From: Olsenella sp. An270
Lineage (GTDB): Bacteria; Actinomycetota; Coriobacteriia; Coriobacteriales; Atopobiaceae
Direction of reading: 5' to 3'
Assembly (NCBI RefSeq): GCF_002159735.1
Contig: NZ_NFJF01000006.1
Coordinates: 108,777-172,776, forward strand
DNA length: 64,000 nucleotides
This document shows positions 17,482 to 27,033 of the stretch, piece by piece (the stretch's first letter is position 1; every line of letters starts with the position of its first letter). The position numbers were made by a program, and so were the translations under genes. The notes beneath the pieces were generated by a model. It was not told where the DNA came from. It searched no databases and was given only the letters and a program-made list of their open reading frames with translations.

Positions 17482-19104
17482 CTAGTCCTCGAGCGAACCC
17501 TCGGGGTAGGCGACGTGCTCGTCCACGGCGTCGGACGCGACGCCGATCACGTCGATGACGTCGCCGGCCATGACGGCCCGCGAGCCCATGCGGCGCACGG
17601 CGAGCATGCCCGCGTAGGCGTGCACCTCGCAGACGTAGGCAGCGAGAAGGGCCAGGTCGAGCTCGGCCCCCTCCCCGCAGCGCTGCGCGAGGGCCGAGGC
17701 CATCATACCAGCAAGCACGTCCCCTGAGCCCGCCGTGGCGAGCGCGGCCGGGCCCGGCTTGGGGAGCACGGCCTTCTCGACGCTGACGCATGCCGTTGCC
17801 GTGCCCTTGCTCACGACGGCGAGCTCGGAGCCGCCGTCCGCCCACACGATCTCGCGCGCGGCGGAGAGCTGGTCGACGAGCGAGGACGGAGCCGCCCCGC
17901 CGAGGCGGCCGACGAGCCTGCCGAGCTCGCCGCGGTGCGGGGTCAGGACGAGCGGCGCGTCGCGGCGGATGATCTCCGGGTACTCGGCGAGGCCGCCGTT
18001 GGTGAGCCGGGCGATGCAGTTGAGCCCGTCGGCGTCCACGACCAGAGGCACGTCGCACTCGAGCAGCGCGGAGACGACCGCGCACGACCCGCCGCCAACG
18101 CGCATCCCCGGGCCCACGAGCACGGCGGAGGCGCGCCCGGCGAGCTTGCGGACCACGTCGGCGGCGTCGGCTGTGAGCGTGCCCTCGGCGTCCTCGGCGA
18201 GCGGGACGACGGGGATCTCCAGGAGGTGGGTCTGCGCGACGGCGGCCGCGGAGGCGGGCATCGCGAGCGTCACGTAGCCAGCGCCCATGCGCGCGGCGGC
18301 GCGGGCGGCCATGATAGCGGCGCCCGGGTAGCGGCGCGAGCCACCCACCACGAGCACCGAGCCGCGGCCGAACTTGTCCACCGAGGCGGTGTGCGGGGCG
18401 ATGCACTCGAGGTAGTCCACGAGGTCGGTGCGCCACGCGACCGGATCCTCGTCGACGACGAGGCGCTCGGTCTGCTCGGCGAGCGGCGCCACCACGATGG
18501 CGCCGGTCACGTCACGGCCGTCGTCGGCCAGCAGGCCGGGCTTCAGGGAGAGCATCGTCACGGTCATGTCGGCGACCACGCACGCGCCCTCGGCGCGCCC
18601 CGTCTCGGCGTTGAGGCCGCTCGGCACGTCGACGGAGACCACGCGGGCGGGGCACGCGTTCACGCACTCGATCCAGATGTCGAAGGGGGTGCGCACGGCG
18701 CCGTGGAAGCCCGTTCCCAGCATGGCGTCGAGAACCACGTCGGCCGTGGCGAGAAGGACCTCGAGCTCGTCGCGGGACGGCCCCACCAGGACGGAGACGC
18801 CCGCGCGCTCGGCGCTCTGCGCGACCTGGCGGGCGAGGTCGCCGGAGAGGGCGTCCGGCTCGATGGGGCTCACGACCGTCACGTTGACGCCGCGCTCGTG
18901 GAGCGCCTCGGCGGCGACCCACCCGTCGCCCCCGTTGTTGCCCAGCCCCACGAGCACCACCACGTTGTCCGCGCCGCCGAGTTCCAGGGCCTCGCGCGCG
19001 GCGGCGAGCCCCGCGCGGTGCATGAGCTCCGAGACGCTCACGCCCTCGCGGGTGAGTGCCACCTCGACGCGCTTGACGTCGTCTATGTTCAGCACTGGCT
19101 GCAT
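17482..19104 (-). CDS. nnrD: Bifunctional NAD(P)HX epimerase / ADP-dependent dehydratase
   Basis: A 540-residue repair enzyme for hydrated NAD(P)H. The N-terminal 215 residues are the YjeF-N epimerase (GLGNNGGDGWVAAEAL, then DAMLGTGFHG and VSVDVPSGLNAETG). The C-terminal 300 residues are the ribokinase-like dehydratase (LVVGGSRRYPGAAIMAARAA, VLTPHRGELGRL, and GSGDVLAGMMA where the family usually reads TGDVLAG). It lies 3 bp downstream of acpS, a very common bacterial arrangement with alr and tsaE. Confidence 0.94.
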   Translation of the reverse strand: MQPVLNIDDVKRVEVALTREGVSVSELMHRAGLAAAREALELGGADNVVVLVGLGNNGGDGWVAAEALHERGVNVTVVSPIEPDALSGDLARQVAQSAERAGVSVLVGPSRDELEVLLATADVVLDAMLGTGFHGAVRTPFDIWIECVNACPARVVSVDVPSGLNAETGRAEGACVVADMTVTMLSLKPGLLADDGRDVTGAIVVAPLAEQTERLVVDEDPVAWRTDLVDYLECIAPHTASVDKFGRGSVLVVGGSRRYPGAAIMAARAAARMGAGYVTLAMPASAAAVAQTHLLEIPVVPLAEDAEGTLTADAADVVRKLAGRASAVLVGPGMRVGGGSCAVVSALLECDVPLVVDADGLNCIARLTNGGLAEYPEIIRRDAPLVLTPHRGELGRLVGRLGGAAPSSLVDQLSAAREIVWADGGSELAVVSKGTATACVSVEKAVLPKPGPAALATAGSGDVLAGMMASALAQRCGEGAELDLALLAAYVCEVHAYAGMLAVRRMGSRAVMAGDVIDVIGVASDAVDEHVAYPEGSLED

Positions 19105-19107
19105 GTT

Positions 19108-19629
19108 CTACTCCTCCCGTGAGCTTTCCAGCTCGTCCAGCTCGGCCTCCTGCACGCGCTCCAGCTCGTCGAGGACGGCCCGGGCCTCCCTGAACGAGCT
19201 CGCCAGGGCCCGTTCGGCCTCGCGGCGCGCGTCGGGGGCGGGTCGCACGTCGTCGGTCACCGCGATCGCGTTGGCCACCGCGACGTCGTGCGTGTGGGAG
19301 ATCGAGAGCGCGATCTCGCGGATCCCGCGCTCCCGGGCGACCTCGGCGGCGCGACCGCTGAGCAGCGCCCGGGGTCGCCCGGACTCGTCGCGCCCCACCG
19401 ACACGTCGCGGAAGCTCACGCCGTCCGAGAACCCCGTCCCGAGCGCCTTGACCACCGCCTCACGCGCGGCGAAGCGCGCGGCGTAGTGCTCCGCGGGCCG
19501 GGCGCTCCTGTCGCAGTATGCCCGCTCCTCCTCGGTGAAGACGCGCCGCGCGAAGTTGGGGCGTCGCGCGAGCACGCGCTCCATCCGCGAGATCTCGAGC
19601 ATGTCGACCCCGATGCCAGCCGTCGCCAT
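19108..19629 (-). CDS. acpS: Holo-[acyl-carrier-protein] synthase with C-terminal tail
   Basis: Transfers 4'-phosphopantetheine from CoA to acyl carrier protein. The metal-binding GIGVDMLEISRM (Asp9) and FAAREAVVKALGTG motifs are both present, and ISISHTHD-like text (LSISHTHDVAVANA) closes the fold. The family is usually about 120-125 residues; this protein has 173 because of a charged C-terminal helix of about 45 residues rich in Glu, Arg and Ala, possibly coiled coil. It ends just before glmS is complete, with a 4-bp gap between the glmS stop side and its start side. Confidence 0.92.
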   Translation of the reverse strand: MATAGIGVDMLEISRMERVLARRPNFARRVFTEEERAYCDRSARPAEHYAARFAAREAVVKALGTGFSDGVSFRDVSVGRDESGRPRALLSGRAAEVARERGIREIALSISHTHDVAVANAIAVTDDVRPAPDARREAERALASSFREARAVLDELERVQEAELDELESSREE

Positions 19630-19633
19630 CGCG

Positions 19634-21484
<1,851 letters not shown>

Positions 21485-21522
21485 GGCGCCTCCCTGGTTT
21501 GCGTTTGAGCTGCGCCACGATT

Positions 21523-21538
21523 GTACCAGTGCTGGTAC
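21523..21538. promoter_or_regulatory. Inverted repeat upstream of glmS, possible repressor operator
   Basis: GTACCAG-TG-CTGGTAC, seven-base perfect arms with a two-base centre, 39 bp upstream of the glmS ATG. Size, symmetry and position fit an operator for a GntR/HutC- or ROK-type amino-sugar regulator. A GntR gene lies in the neighbouring amino-sugar cluster. The assignment is inference. Confidence 0.45.
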
Positions 21539-21581
21539 GCCCGACATACAACCAGACGAGAAGACCACGGGGGGCCGCGAC

Positions 21582-21679
21582 GTTCTTCTCGCCCGCCCTG
21601 ACAAACTCGCCGAGACAGAGAAACGGCACAGAATCGCCCTCTCAGGGGCCCGATTCTGTGCCGTTTCTCTGTCTCGGCG
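21582..21679. repeat. 29-bp perfect hairpin preceded by a GTTCTTCTCGCC word
   Basis: Arms 21608-21636 and 21651-21679 (CGCCGAGACAGAGAAACGGC... and its exact complement, both ending in GCACAGAATCG) have a 14-nt centre. The 21 bases at 21580-21600 nearly repeat those at 35523-35543, and both elements then contain GCACAGAATCG. It lies between glmS and murQ on the minus strand and may also terminate murQ, though without a T-run. Confidence 0.8.
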
Positions 21680-21738
21680 TTGGGGGCATCGCCGTGAGGG
21701 CCGGCGCGCCGGGGGTGCGCGACCGGCCCCGGCGCGGC

Positions 21739-22665
21739 TCAGCCGCGGGAGCGCAGGACCCGAATCGTCCGAGCCACGTTGCCGCCGTTGGAGCCGAGCT
21801 CCTCGCGGCAGCGCTCGACCGACTCTCCCGAGATGGCCCTGCAGATGGCGATCTTCACGTCGCGGCCGCACTCGTCGAGAAGCGCAGCGGCGGTCTCGGC
21901 GTCGACGCCCGCCACCTCGCTGACGATCCGACGGGCGCGCTCGACGAGCTTCTCGTTGGTGGGCCTCACGTCGACCATGAGGTTGCCGTAGACCTTGCCG
22001 GCCTTGACCATGAGCTCGGTCGAGATCATGTTGCAGATGAGCTTCTCGGCCGTGCCCGAGCGCATGCGGGTCGAGCCGGTGATGGGCTCGGGCCCGATGG
22101 GACACTCGACGGCGAGGTCGGCATGGGCGGACATGAGCGCCCCCTCGGCGCAGGAGACCGCGCAGGCGAGCGCCCCGACCTCGCGGGCGCGGTCGAGCCC
22201 GCCTATCACGTACGGGGTGCGCCCGGACGCGGCCAGGCCGACGACGACGTCCGTCTCGTTCACGCCGATCGCGTCGAGGTCGGCGGCGCCGGCGGAGGCG
22301 TCGTCCTCCGCACCCTCGCGGGCGCTCACCAGCGCTTCGGGCCCGCCGGCGATGAGACCCACGACCAAGTCGGGGCTCACGCCGTAGGTGGGCGGGCACT
22401 CGCTCGCGTCGAGCACGCCCAGCCTCCCCGAGGTCCCGGCGCCCATGTAGATCAGCCGGCCGCCGCGGCCCATCCGCTCGTGCGCGGCGTCGACGACCGC
22501 CGCGATGGCGGGGATCGCGCGGCGCACGGCGGGGGCGATCTCATGGTCGAGGTCGTTGATCGCCTCGAGCGCCTCGACTGTCCCCATCTCGTCGATGTGC
22601 GCGGTCCGCGGGCTGGAGGCCTCCGTCCCGAGCCTGGACAGGTCCTCTCCCTGCTCGTAGCTCAT
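21739..22665 (-). CDS. murQ: N-acetylmuramic acid 6-phosphate etherase
   Basis: 308 residues with the MurQ signature GAGTSGRLGVLDASECPPTYG (as separate blocks), the VGLAASGRTPYVIGG stretch and GSTRMRSGTAEK. It cleaves the lactyl ether of MurNAc-6-phosphate to GlcNAc-6-phosphate and D-lactate. Its ATG overlaps the stop of the small membrane-protein gene (ATGA). It is the last gene of the cluster with PTS EIIB/C/D, suggesting that the imported sugar is MurNAc or a MurNAc-containing product. Confidence 0.94.
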   Translation of the reverse strand: MSYEQGEDLSRLGTEASSPRTAHIDEMGTVEALEAINDLDHEIAPAVRRAIPAIAAVVDAAHERMGRGGRLIYMGAGTSGRLGVLDASECPPTYGVSPDLVVGLIAGGPEALVSAREGAEDDASAGAADLDAIGVNETDVVVGLAASGRTPYVIGGLDRAREVGALACAVSCAEGALMSAHADLAVECPIGPEPITGSTRMRSGTAEKLICNMISTELMVKAGKVYGNLMVDVRPTNEKLVERARRIVSEVAGVDAETAAALLDECGRDVKIAICRAISGESVERCREELGSNGGNVARTIRVLRSRG

Positions 22666-22928
22666 GCGTCTCTCCCCTCCCTGCGCGCCCTCCTCGTGAG
22701 CTCCTCGAAGAGCCGCGCGTCGTTCCTGAGCCCCGCGAGCGCCCTCTGGGAGAAGAGCAGCCTCAGGCGGGGGTTCTCCAGGAGCCTGAGGTACAGCTCC
22801 GGGTTCTGCTCGTCAAAGAGGACGTGGCGCAGATCATGAAGGGCCCGTGCGCGAAGCCGGCCGAGCACCAGCACGATCGCGACGGCGACCAGTCCCCCGA
22901 CGAATATCCAGACGAGCCCCTCGCTCAT
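22662..22928 (-). CDS. Small membrane protein of the murQ cluster
   Basis: 88 residues from the ATG at 22928. Residues 4-24 (GLVWIFVGGLVAVAIVLVLG) form one membrane helix. The rest is a charged, Leu/Arg-rich cytoplasmic tail (ENPRLRLLFSQRALAGLRND). It overlaps murQ by four bases (ATGA) and lies 62 bp after EIID. I do not recognise the family. Its place suggests an accessory to the PTS or MurQ, but that is by position only. Confidence 0.7.
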   Translation of the reverse strand: MSEGLVWIFVGGLVAVAIVLVLGRLRARALHDLRHVLFDEQNPELYLRLLENPRLRLLFSQRALAGLRNDARLFEELTRRARREGRDA

Positions 22929-22952
22929 GGCGCCCCCTCGCGGCGAAGCGGG

Positions 22953-22976
22953 GACGGGGCCCTCGCGGGCCCCGTC
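22953..22976 (-). terminator. Strong GC hairpin between EIID and the small membrane-protein gene
   Basis: GACGGGGCC (22953-22961) pairs exactly with GGCCCCGTC (22968-22976). On the minus strand it follows the EIID stop by 15 bp. There is no T-run, so it may lower transcription into the murQ end of the cluster or protect the PTS message, not fully terminate. Confidence 0.5.
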
Positions 22977-22990
22977 CGGTCCTGAGATTC

Positions 22991-23905
22991 CTAGACGGCT
23001 GCGGCAGCAGCGGCGGCCACGGCCTGGACGTCGGCGTACCCGGTCAGGTACTGGACGGCGGTCAGGGCGACGGCGATCACGAGGATCAGGCCCATGATCG
23101 CGAGCGGCGACCACTTCTTGCGCGTGTAGAGCCAGTAGACGAAGAAGGTCAGCAGCAGGGGCAGCAGCTTCGGGAAGAAGCCGTCGAGCACCTTGTTGGT
23201 GTCAAAGAGCACCGTCTGGATCATCTCGCCGCTGGCGGTGTCCATGACCTCGCCGACGATACCGAACGGGATGGTGCACGTGACGTTGGAGGCAGTCAGG
23301 GCGCCCACGACGACCAGGCCCATGAGGATCATGGCGGTGGTCAGGCGGTCCAGCTTCCCGGACGCCATCATCGACTGCATGCCCTCGAGGCCACCCTTGT
23401 AGCCAAGCTGGAACAGCTTCCAGCTCAGGATGCAGGTGCCGACCGGGTAGACGATCATGTAGACGACCGGGCCAGCCCAGCTTGCCGCCACCTGAGAGAT
23501 GGTCATGCAGATGGCGAGCAGAATCGGGATGATCGTGCCGACCCAGAGGGAGTCGCCGATGGCGGAGGTCGGGCCGATCAGGGCGACCTTCACCGACTCG
23601 ATGACCTCGGGCGAGCACTTGCCGTTGGCGTTGGACTCCTCCAGACCGCAGACGATGCCGTTGCAGATGGAGCCCACCTGCGCCTCGGTGTTGAACAGGG
23701 AGATGTGACGCTTGAGCGCGGCCGCCCTCTCCTCCTTGGTGTCATAGAGGTCCTCGATGACCGGCGCCATGGCCTGGCCGAACGCCATGCCCAGCATGGA
23801 CTCCGCCTGCTGCGAGCAGCCGTTCCAGAAGAACCAGTTCCAGAACGAGCGCTTGAGCGCCTGCGGCGAGATCTTCCTGCCCTCGCTCTTCTCGATCTCG
23901 GTCAT
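22991..23905 (-). CDS. PTS mannose-family EIID membrane component (amino-sugar cluster)
   Basis: 304 residues from the ATG at 23905; a GTG six bases earlier overlaps the EIIC stop but sits too near the AAGGGGG site. The LKRSFWNWFFWNGCSQQAESMLG start, GPTSAIGDSLWVGTIIP and the C-terminal membrane helices are typical of mannose-type EIID. With EIIC it forms the sugar channel. No EIIA gene of this family exists in the cluster. Confidence 0.93.
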   Translation of the reverse strand: MTEIEKSEGRKISPQALKRSFWNWFFWNGCSQQAESMLGMAFGQAMAPVIEDLYDTKEERAAALKRHISLFNTEAQVGSICNGIVCGLEESNANGKCSPEVIESVKVALIGPTSAIGDSLWVGTIIPILLAICMTISQVAASWAGPVVYMIVYPVGTCILSWKLFQLGYKGGLEGMQSMMASGKLDRLTTAMILMGLVVVGALTASNVTCTIPFGIVGEVMDTASGEMIQTVLFDTNKVLDGFFPKLLPLLLTFFVYWLYTRKKWSPLAIMGLILVIAVALTAVQYLTGYADVQAVAAAAAAAV

Positions 23906-23907
23906 GA

Positions 23908-24696
23908 TCACTCAACCCCCTTCACGGCCTTGAGCGTGTCGGACTTGTAGTAGACGACGGCGACGATGGCCGCGAGGATGGCGACGCCCATCATGCTGAG
24001 GTTGAAGTAGGTGACCAGCATGAAGCCCACCATGAAGATGACGAGGTACCAGCTCTGCTTCACCAGGAAGGAGAGCAGGATACCCATTCCGAGGGCGGTC
24101 ATCATGCCGCCGAAGGTGGTGAGGCAGGTGGTGACGTAGTCCGGGATCATCGTGGCGAAGTCGGCCTGGGTGCTGGCCGCCGTCATGCCGCCGAGGACGA
24201 TCATCGCGGGCACGAAGCGGCAGAGGAAGCCGATCGTCTGGCCGAGAAGGACGTTGGGCACCCACATGTGCCCGGTGTCGCCCGCCTCCGCATAGCGCTG
24301 GGCCACGCGGTTGATCGGAAGGTTGAGCGCGTAGGAGAAGTTCCACATGAGCTGGCCGACCAGGCCGCCAATGCCGGCGAACACGGTGGCGATGCCCACG
24401 AGCGCCGCGGCGTCCATGCCCTCGCCGAAGACGATCGCGCCCGCGGTGCCGATGTAGGTCGCATAGGAGAGGTCCCACGCCACGGCGCCGCCGGGCGTCA
24501 CGTTTCCGAGGTACATGACCTGCAGTGGCAGACCCACGACCATGGCGGTCTGCACGTCGCCGAGAATCAGGCCGACGACGAGCGCCGCCGGGAGCGGCCG
24601 GCCGAGAGTGTACCAGCCGATGGTGTTACCCACTATCGAGCCGATAGACCCCAGATAGACGAACAGGGCGATGAGTACCATCTGCAAGATGCCCAT
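23908..24696 (-). CDS. PTS mannose-family EIIC membrane component (amino-sugar cluster)
   Basis: 262 residues, very hydrophobic, starting MGILQMVLIALFVYLGSIGS with the GDVQTAMVVGLPLQVMYLG motif typical of mannose/sorbose EIIC. It forms the translocation channel with EIID, whose gene follows directly. It is preceded by EIIB after a 56-bp gap. Confidence 0.93.
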   Translation of the reverse strand: MGILQMVLIALFVYLGSIGSIVGNTIGWYTLGRPLPAALVVGLILGDVQTAMVVGLPLQVMYLGNVTPGGAVAWDLSYATYIGTAGAIVFGEGMDAAALVGIATVFAGIGGLVGQLMWNFSYALNLPINRVAQRYAEAGDTGHMWVPNVLLGQTIGFLCRFVPAMIVLGGMTAASTQADFATMIPDYVTTCLTTFGGMMTALGMGILLSFLVKQSWYLVIFMVGFMLVTYFNLSMMGVAILAAIVAVVYYKSDTLKAVKGVE

Positions 24697-24752
24697 CCTG
24701 TCTCCAATCTCTCGATTTCGTTTGTCCGTGCGTTCGCTTGCGCCCGCGTTCC

Positions 24753-25241
24753 TCAGAGCGTCTTCAGGTAGGCGTCCCAGCTCCGCTCGGTCTCGTTGGG
24801 AAGCTGGTGGAAGGAGATCTCGAACCCCTCGTCGGCGAGCGCCGACAGGTCGGCGACGTCCTGGTCGCTCAGCCAGAAGATGCCCGTGGCGTCCGTGACG
24901 TGATGGACCGTGTCGTCACGCTTCGCCATGTTGCCCAGGTAGACGTGCTCGCACCCCTTGATCGCGTCCTTGAGGTCGACGAGCTGGTGAGGGGTCTTGA
25001 CGATGACCATCCGGTTCATCCCGTCGTCCTGGGCGAGAAGGGCGCGCGCCTCCTCGGTCGAGACGATGTGGGTGACGTAGTTCTTGGGCACGCCCATCGT
25101 GAGGATGCTCTTGAGCATGGGGTTCGCCGCTATGGTGTCGTCGACCGCGATGAACTCCTCGAGCTTGAGCGTGGGCGCCCACGACATGATCGTCTGGCCG
25201 TGAATGAGCCGGTCGTCGACTCGTACGTAGGTCTTGGACAT
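24753..25241 (-). CDS. PTS mannose-family EIIB (amino-sugar cluster)
   Basis: The start is at 25241 (MSKTYVRVDDRLIHGQ) with a GGGAG site; the open frame upstream is not coding. His14 in DDRLIHGQ is the phosphorylated residue. 162 residues. It passes phosphate from an EIIA domain to the sugar bound by EIIC/EIID. Because no EIIA is encoded in this cluster, phosphate must come from an EIIA elsewhere, for example the one at 41.2-41.6 kb or one outside the window. Confidence 0.93.
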   Translation of the reverse strand: MSKTYVRVDDRLIHGQTIMSWAPTLKLEEFIAVDDTIAANPMLKSILTMGVPKNYVTHIVSTEEARALLAQDDGMNRMVIVKTPHQLVDLKDAIKGCEHVYLGNMAKRDDTVHHVTDATGIFWLSDQDVADLSALADEGFEISFHQLPNETERSWDAYLKTL

Positions 25242-25282
25242 CTCTTCTCCCTCTTCCGTGACTGCGCGATGCGTCCCAGCGA

Positions 25283-25963
25283 CTACCAGAGCTCGTTCTC
25301 GATGAGGCTCGCGTACATGTAGCAGACCGTCGGCCCCGAGCTCCCCGCCTCGATTTGCTTTACCCGCAAATTGGTCGGATAGTACGGGAGATACGGGAAG
25401 TCGTTGACCTCCCCCCTGAAGATCGCGTACTCGTTCAGGGCCTTCATCCACTGACTCACCTCCTCATCGCTCAGGACGACGTAGGCCTGCGGAATGAAGC
25501 CGACAAGATCCTCGAAGGTGAGGCCGTAGAGCAGCCTGATGGAGGACCCCTTGCGACGCATGCTCTTGACCGCCTCGGTCACGGCGTCGTGCGTCGCAAT
25601 GTGGCGTGGGTGCATCGAGCCGCGCCAGTGCGTGACGACGAGGTCGACGCCCTCCTCGGTGAACCAGTCCTCGAGCCTCTTGGCAAACACCTCGGTCGAG
25701 GGCATGGTCGAGGAGTCGTAGCCGAGCCAGAGCGTGTCGCCCCCGAGGTCGGCCGCCGCCCGCGCGCTCTCCTCCGCGACCTGGCGGAGGTACGCCTCCT
25801 TCTCCTCGTCCGTGCGGTCGGGGCCCTCCAGGCGGCCCATGACCGTGTTGGCGCAGGTCACGCGCGCTCCCTCCTTGGCATACTTGAGCAGGAGGGGGCC
25901 GCCGAGGAGCTCGGCGTCGAGGCTGTGCCCGCCGATGGCGACGACGCGCTTGCACTGGCTCAT
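25283..25963 (-). CDS. PIG-L/LmbE-like putative deacetylase with altered active site
   Basis: 226 residues from the ATG at 25963 (GGAAGGAGATCTC upstream), overlapping the GNAT stop as ATGA. The fold is PIG-L-like: VVAIGGHSLDAELLGG near the N-terminus, then VTHWRGSMHPRHIATHDAV with the distal histidines. Family members normally read HPDD; here it is His13-Ser14-Leu15-Asp16. The metal ligands corresponding to His13 and Asp16 remain, but the aspartate usually taken as general base is Leu. It may deacetylate an N-acetyl sugar by another route or be a binding protein. It lies in the amino-sugar PTS cluster. Confidence 0.8.
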   Translation of the reverse strand: MSQCKRVVAIGGHSLDAELLGGPLLLKYAKEGARVTCANTVMGRLEGPDRTDEEKEAYLRQVAEESARAAADLGGDTLWLGYDSSTMPSTEVFAKRLEDWFTEEGVDLVVTHWRGSMHPRHIATHDAVTEAVKSMRRKGSSIRLLYGLTFEDLVGFIPQAYVVLSDEEVSQWMKALNEYAIFRGEVNDFPYLPYYPTNLRVKQIEAGSSGPTVCYMYASLIENELW

Positions 25964-26901
25964 GAGATCTCCTTCCGATAGTCCACGAACGTGCGAATCA
26001 CCTCGAGCCCGTGTCGCGCGTAGTAGCGCCGCCCTGGCTCGTCGGTTGTGATGAAGTACATGCGGTAGATGCCGCGGCGCGCCATCTCGAAGCAGTAGAG
26101 GTCCAGCAGGACCGAGCCGAGCCCGTTGTTGCGCTCCTTCTCGGCAATGCCGATCGGGCCGAAGCGCATCGGGTTCCCGTCGATGCCGCGCATGCACCAG
26201 CCGCAGACCTCGTCCTGTGGGTCGATGACAAGCAGCATCTTGTCCTCGGCGGTCTCCTCGCGCATGCTGATCAGCGCGTTGCGCTTCCATCCCGCCCCGA
26301 GCTCTCGATGCAGGAAGTCGAGCACCTCGAGGGCGCGCGAGTAGTCGAACGGGACAAAGCGATAGCCCCGCTCGGCCAGCTCCGCCTGACGCACGCGCGT
26401 CTTCTCGGGGACCTGGAAGCCGTGGAGATTCTTGCCCATTGAGTAGTGGGTGTCCCCCGCCACGTAGCCGTGCGCCTCGAAGAAGGCGACCGCCTCCGGG
26501 TAGTTGTCGGGGTCGACGCCCGCGAAGAAGTAGCTCGGGGAGTACGCGCCCAGCGTGATGTTGGTGGCCCCGCGGCCCCGGAGCTCGGTCTCGATCCTGC
26601 CGAGAAGCTCGCTCGCCACGCCGCGCCTGCGGGCCTCCGGGGCGACGAAGATGACGTTCACCCACCCGCGCTCGGGCTCGAGCCCGCGCTCGAGATAGGG
26701 GAACTTCCGCTTGGTCCCGAAGGCGAAGCCCAAGACGCGCTCGCCCTCGAGGGCGACCCAGGACAGCCCGGGGTCGAAGTTGTCGTCGAAGAGCGCCTGT
26801 CTCCTGAACTTTCCGACGTCAATCGCGTCGAAGGCGCAGCAGCGGTTCCAGAGGTCGACGACCTGGCCCTCCCAACGCTGGTCGTAGTGCTCGTACCGCA
26901 T
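25960..26901 (-). CDS. Tandem GNAT N-acetyltransferase
   Basis: 313 residues from the ATG at 26901 (AAAGGGGGC upstream). Two GNAT modules: the first has the acetyl-CoA loop EARRRGVASELL (about residue 95), the second has GIAEKERNNGLGSVLLDLYCFEMARRG (about residue 255). It is the first gene of the amino-sugar cluster, coupled to the PIG-L-like gene. A role in acetylating or sensing an amino sugar or muropeptide is plausible from context only. Confidence 0.82.
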   Translation of the reverse strand: MRYEHYDQRWEGQVVDLWNRCCAFDAIDVGKFRRQALFDDNFDPGLSWVALEGERVLGFAFGTKRKFPYLERGLEPERGWVNVIFVAPEARRRGVASELLGRIETELRGRGATNITLGAYSPSYFFAGVDPDNYPEAVAFFEAHGYVAGDTHYSMGKNLHGFQVPEKTRVRQAELAERGYRFVPFDYSRALEVLDFLHRELGAGWKRNALISMREETAEDKMLLVIDPQDEVCGWCMRGIDGNPMRFGPIGIAEKERNNGLGSVLLDLYCFEMARRGIYRMYFITTDEPGRRYYARHGLEVIRTFVDYRKEIS

Positions 26902-26918
26902 CCAGCCCCCTTTCAAAG

Positions 26919-26938
26919 TTGGTATGTTAACATGCTAG
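26919..26938. promoter_or_regulatory. Palindrome GTATGTTAACATGC, likely GntR operator
   Basis: The core ATGTTAACAT (26924-26933) is a perfect 10-nt palindrome in the only AT-rich part of the 132-bp gap between the GntR gene and the cluster's first gene, 18-37 bp upstream of its ATG. GT...AC symmetry fits GntR-family operators. The gap also contains a GGACGG-CAAC-CCGTCC hairpin that may terminate the regulator message. Confidence 0.55.
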
Positions 26939-27033
26939 CTTTTCGTAGTGTAGTTGAGCTGCGGCGGCGTGGGACGGCAACCCGTCCGCAATCCGCGAAC
27001 GGTCGGTTTTCTCGTGCGAGAGTGTCTGGGCGC

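Noticed and set aside
21485..21740. A glmS ribozyme upstream of glmS
   Set aside because: The conserved ribozyme core could not be recognised; the region is explained by an operator-like palindrome, the 10-mer and a long hairpin.
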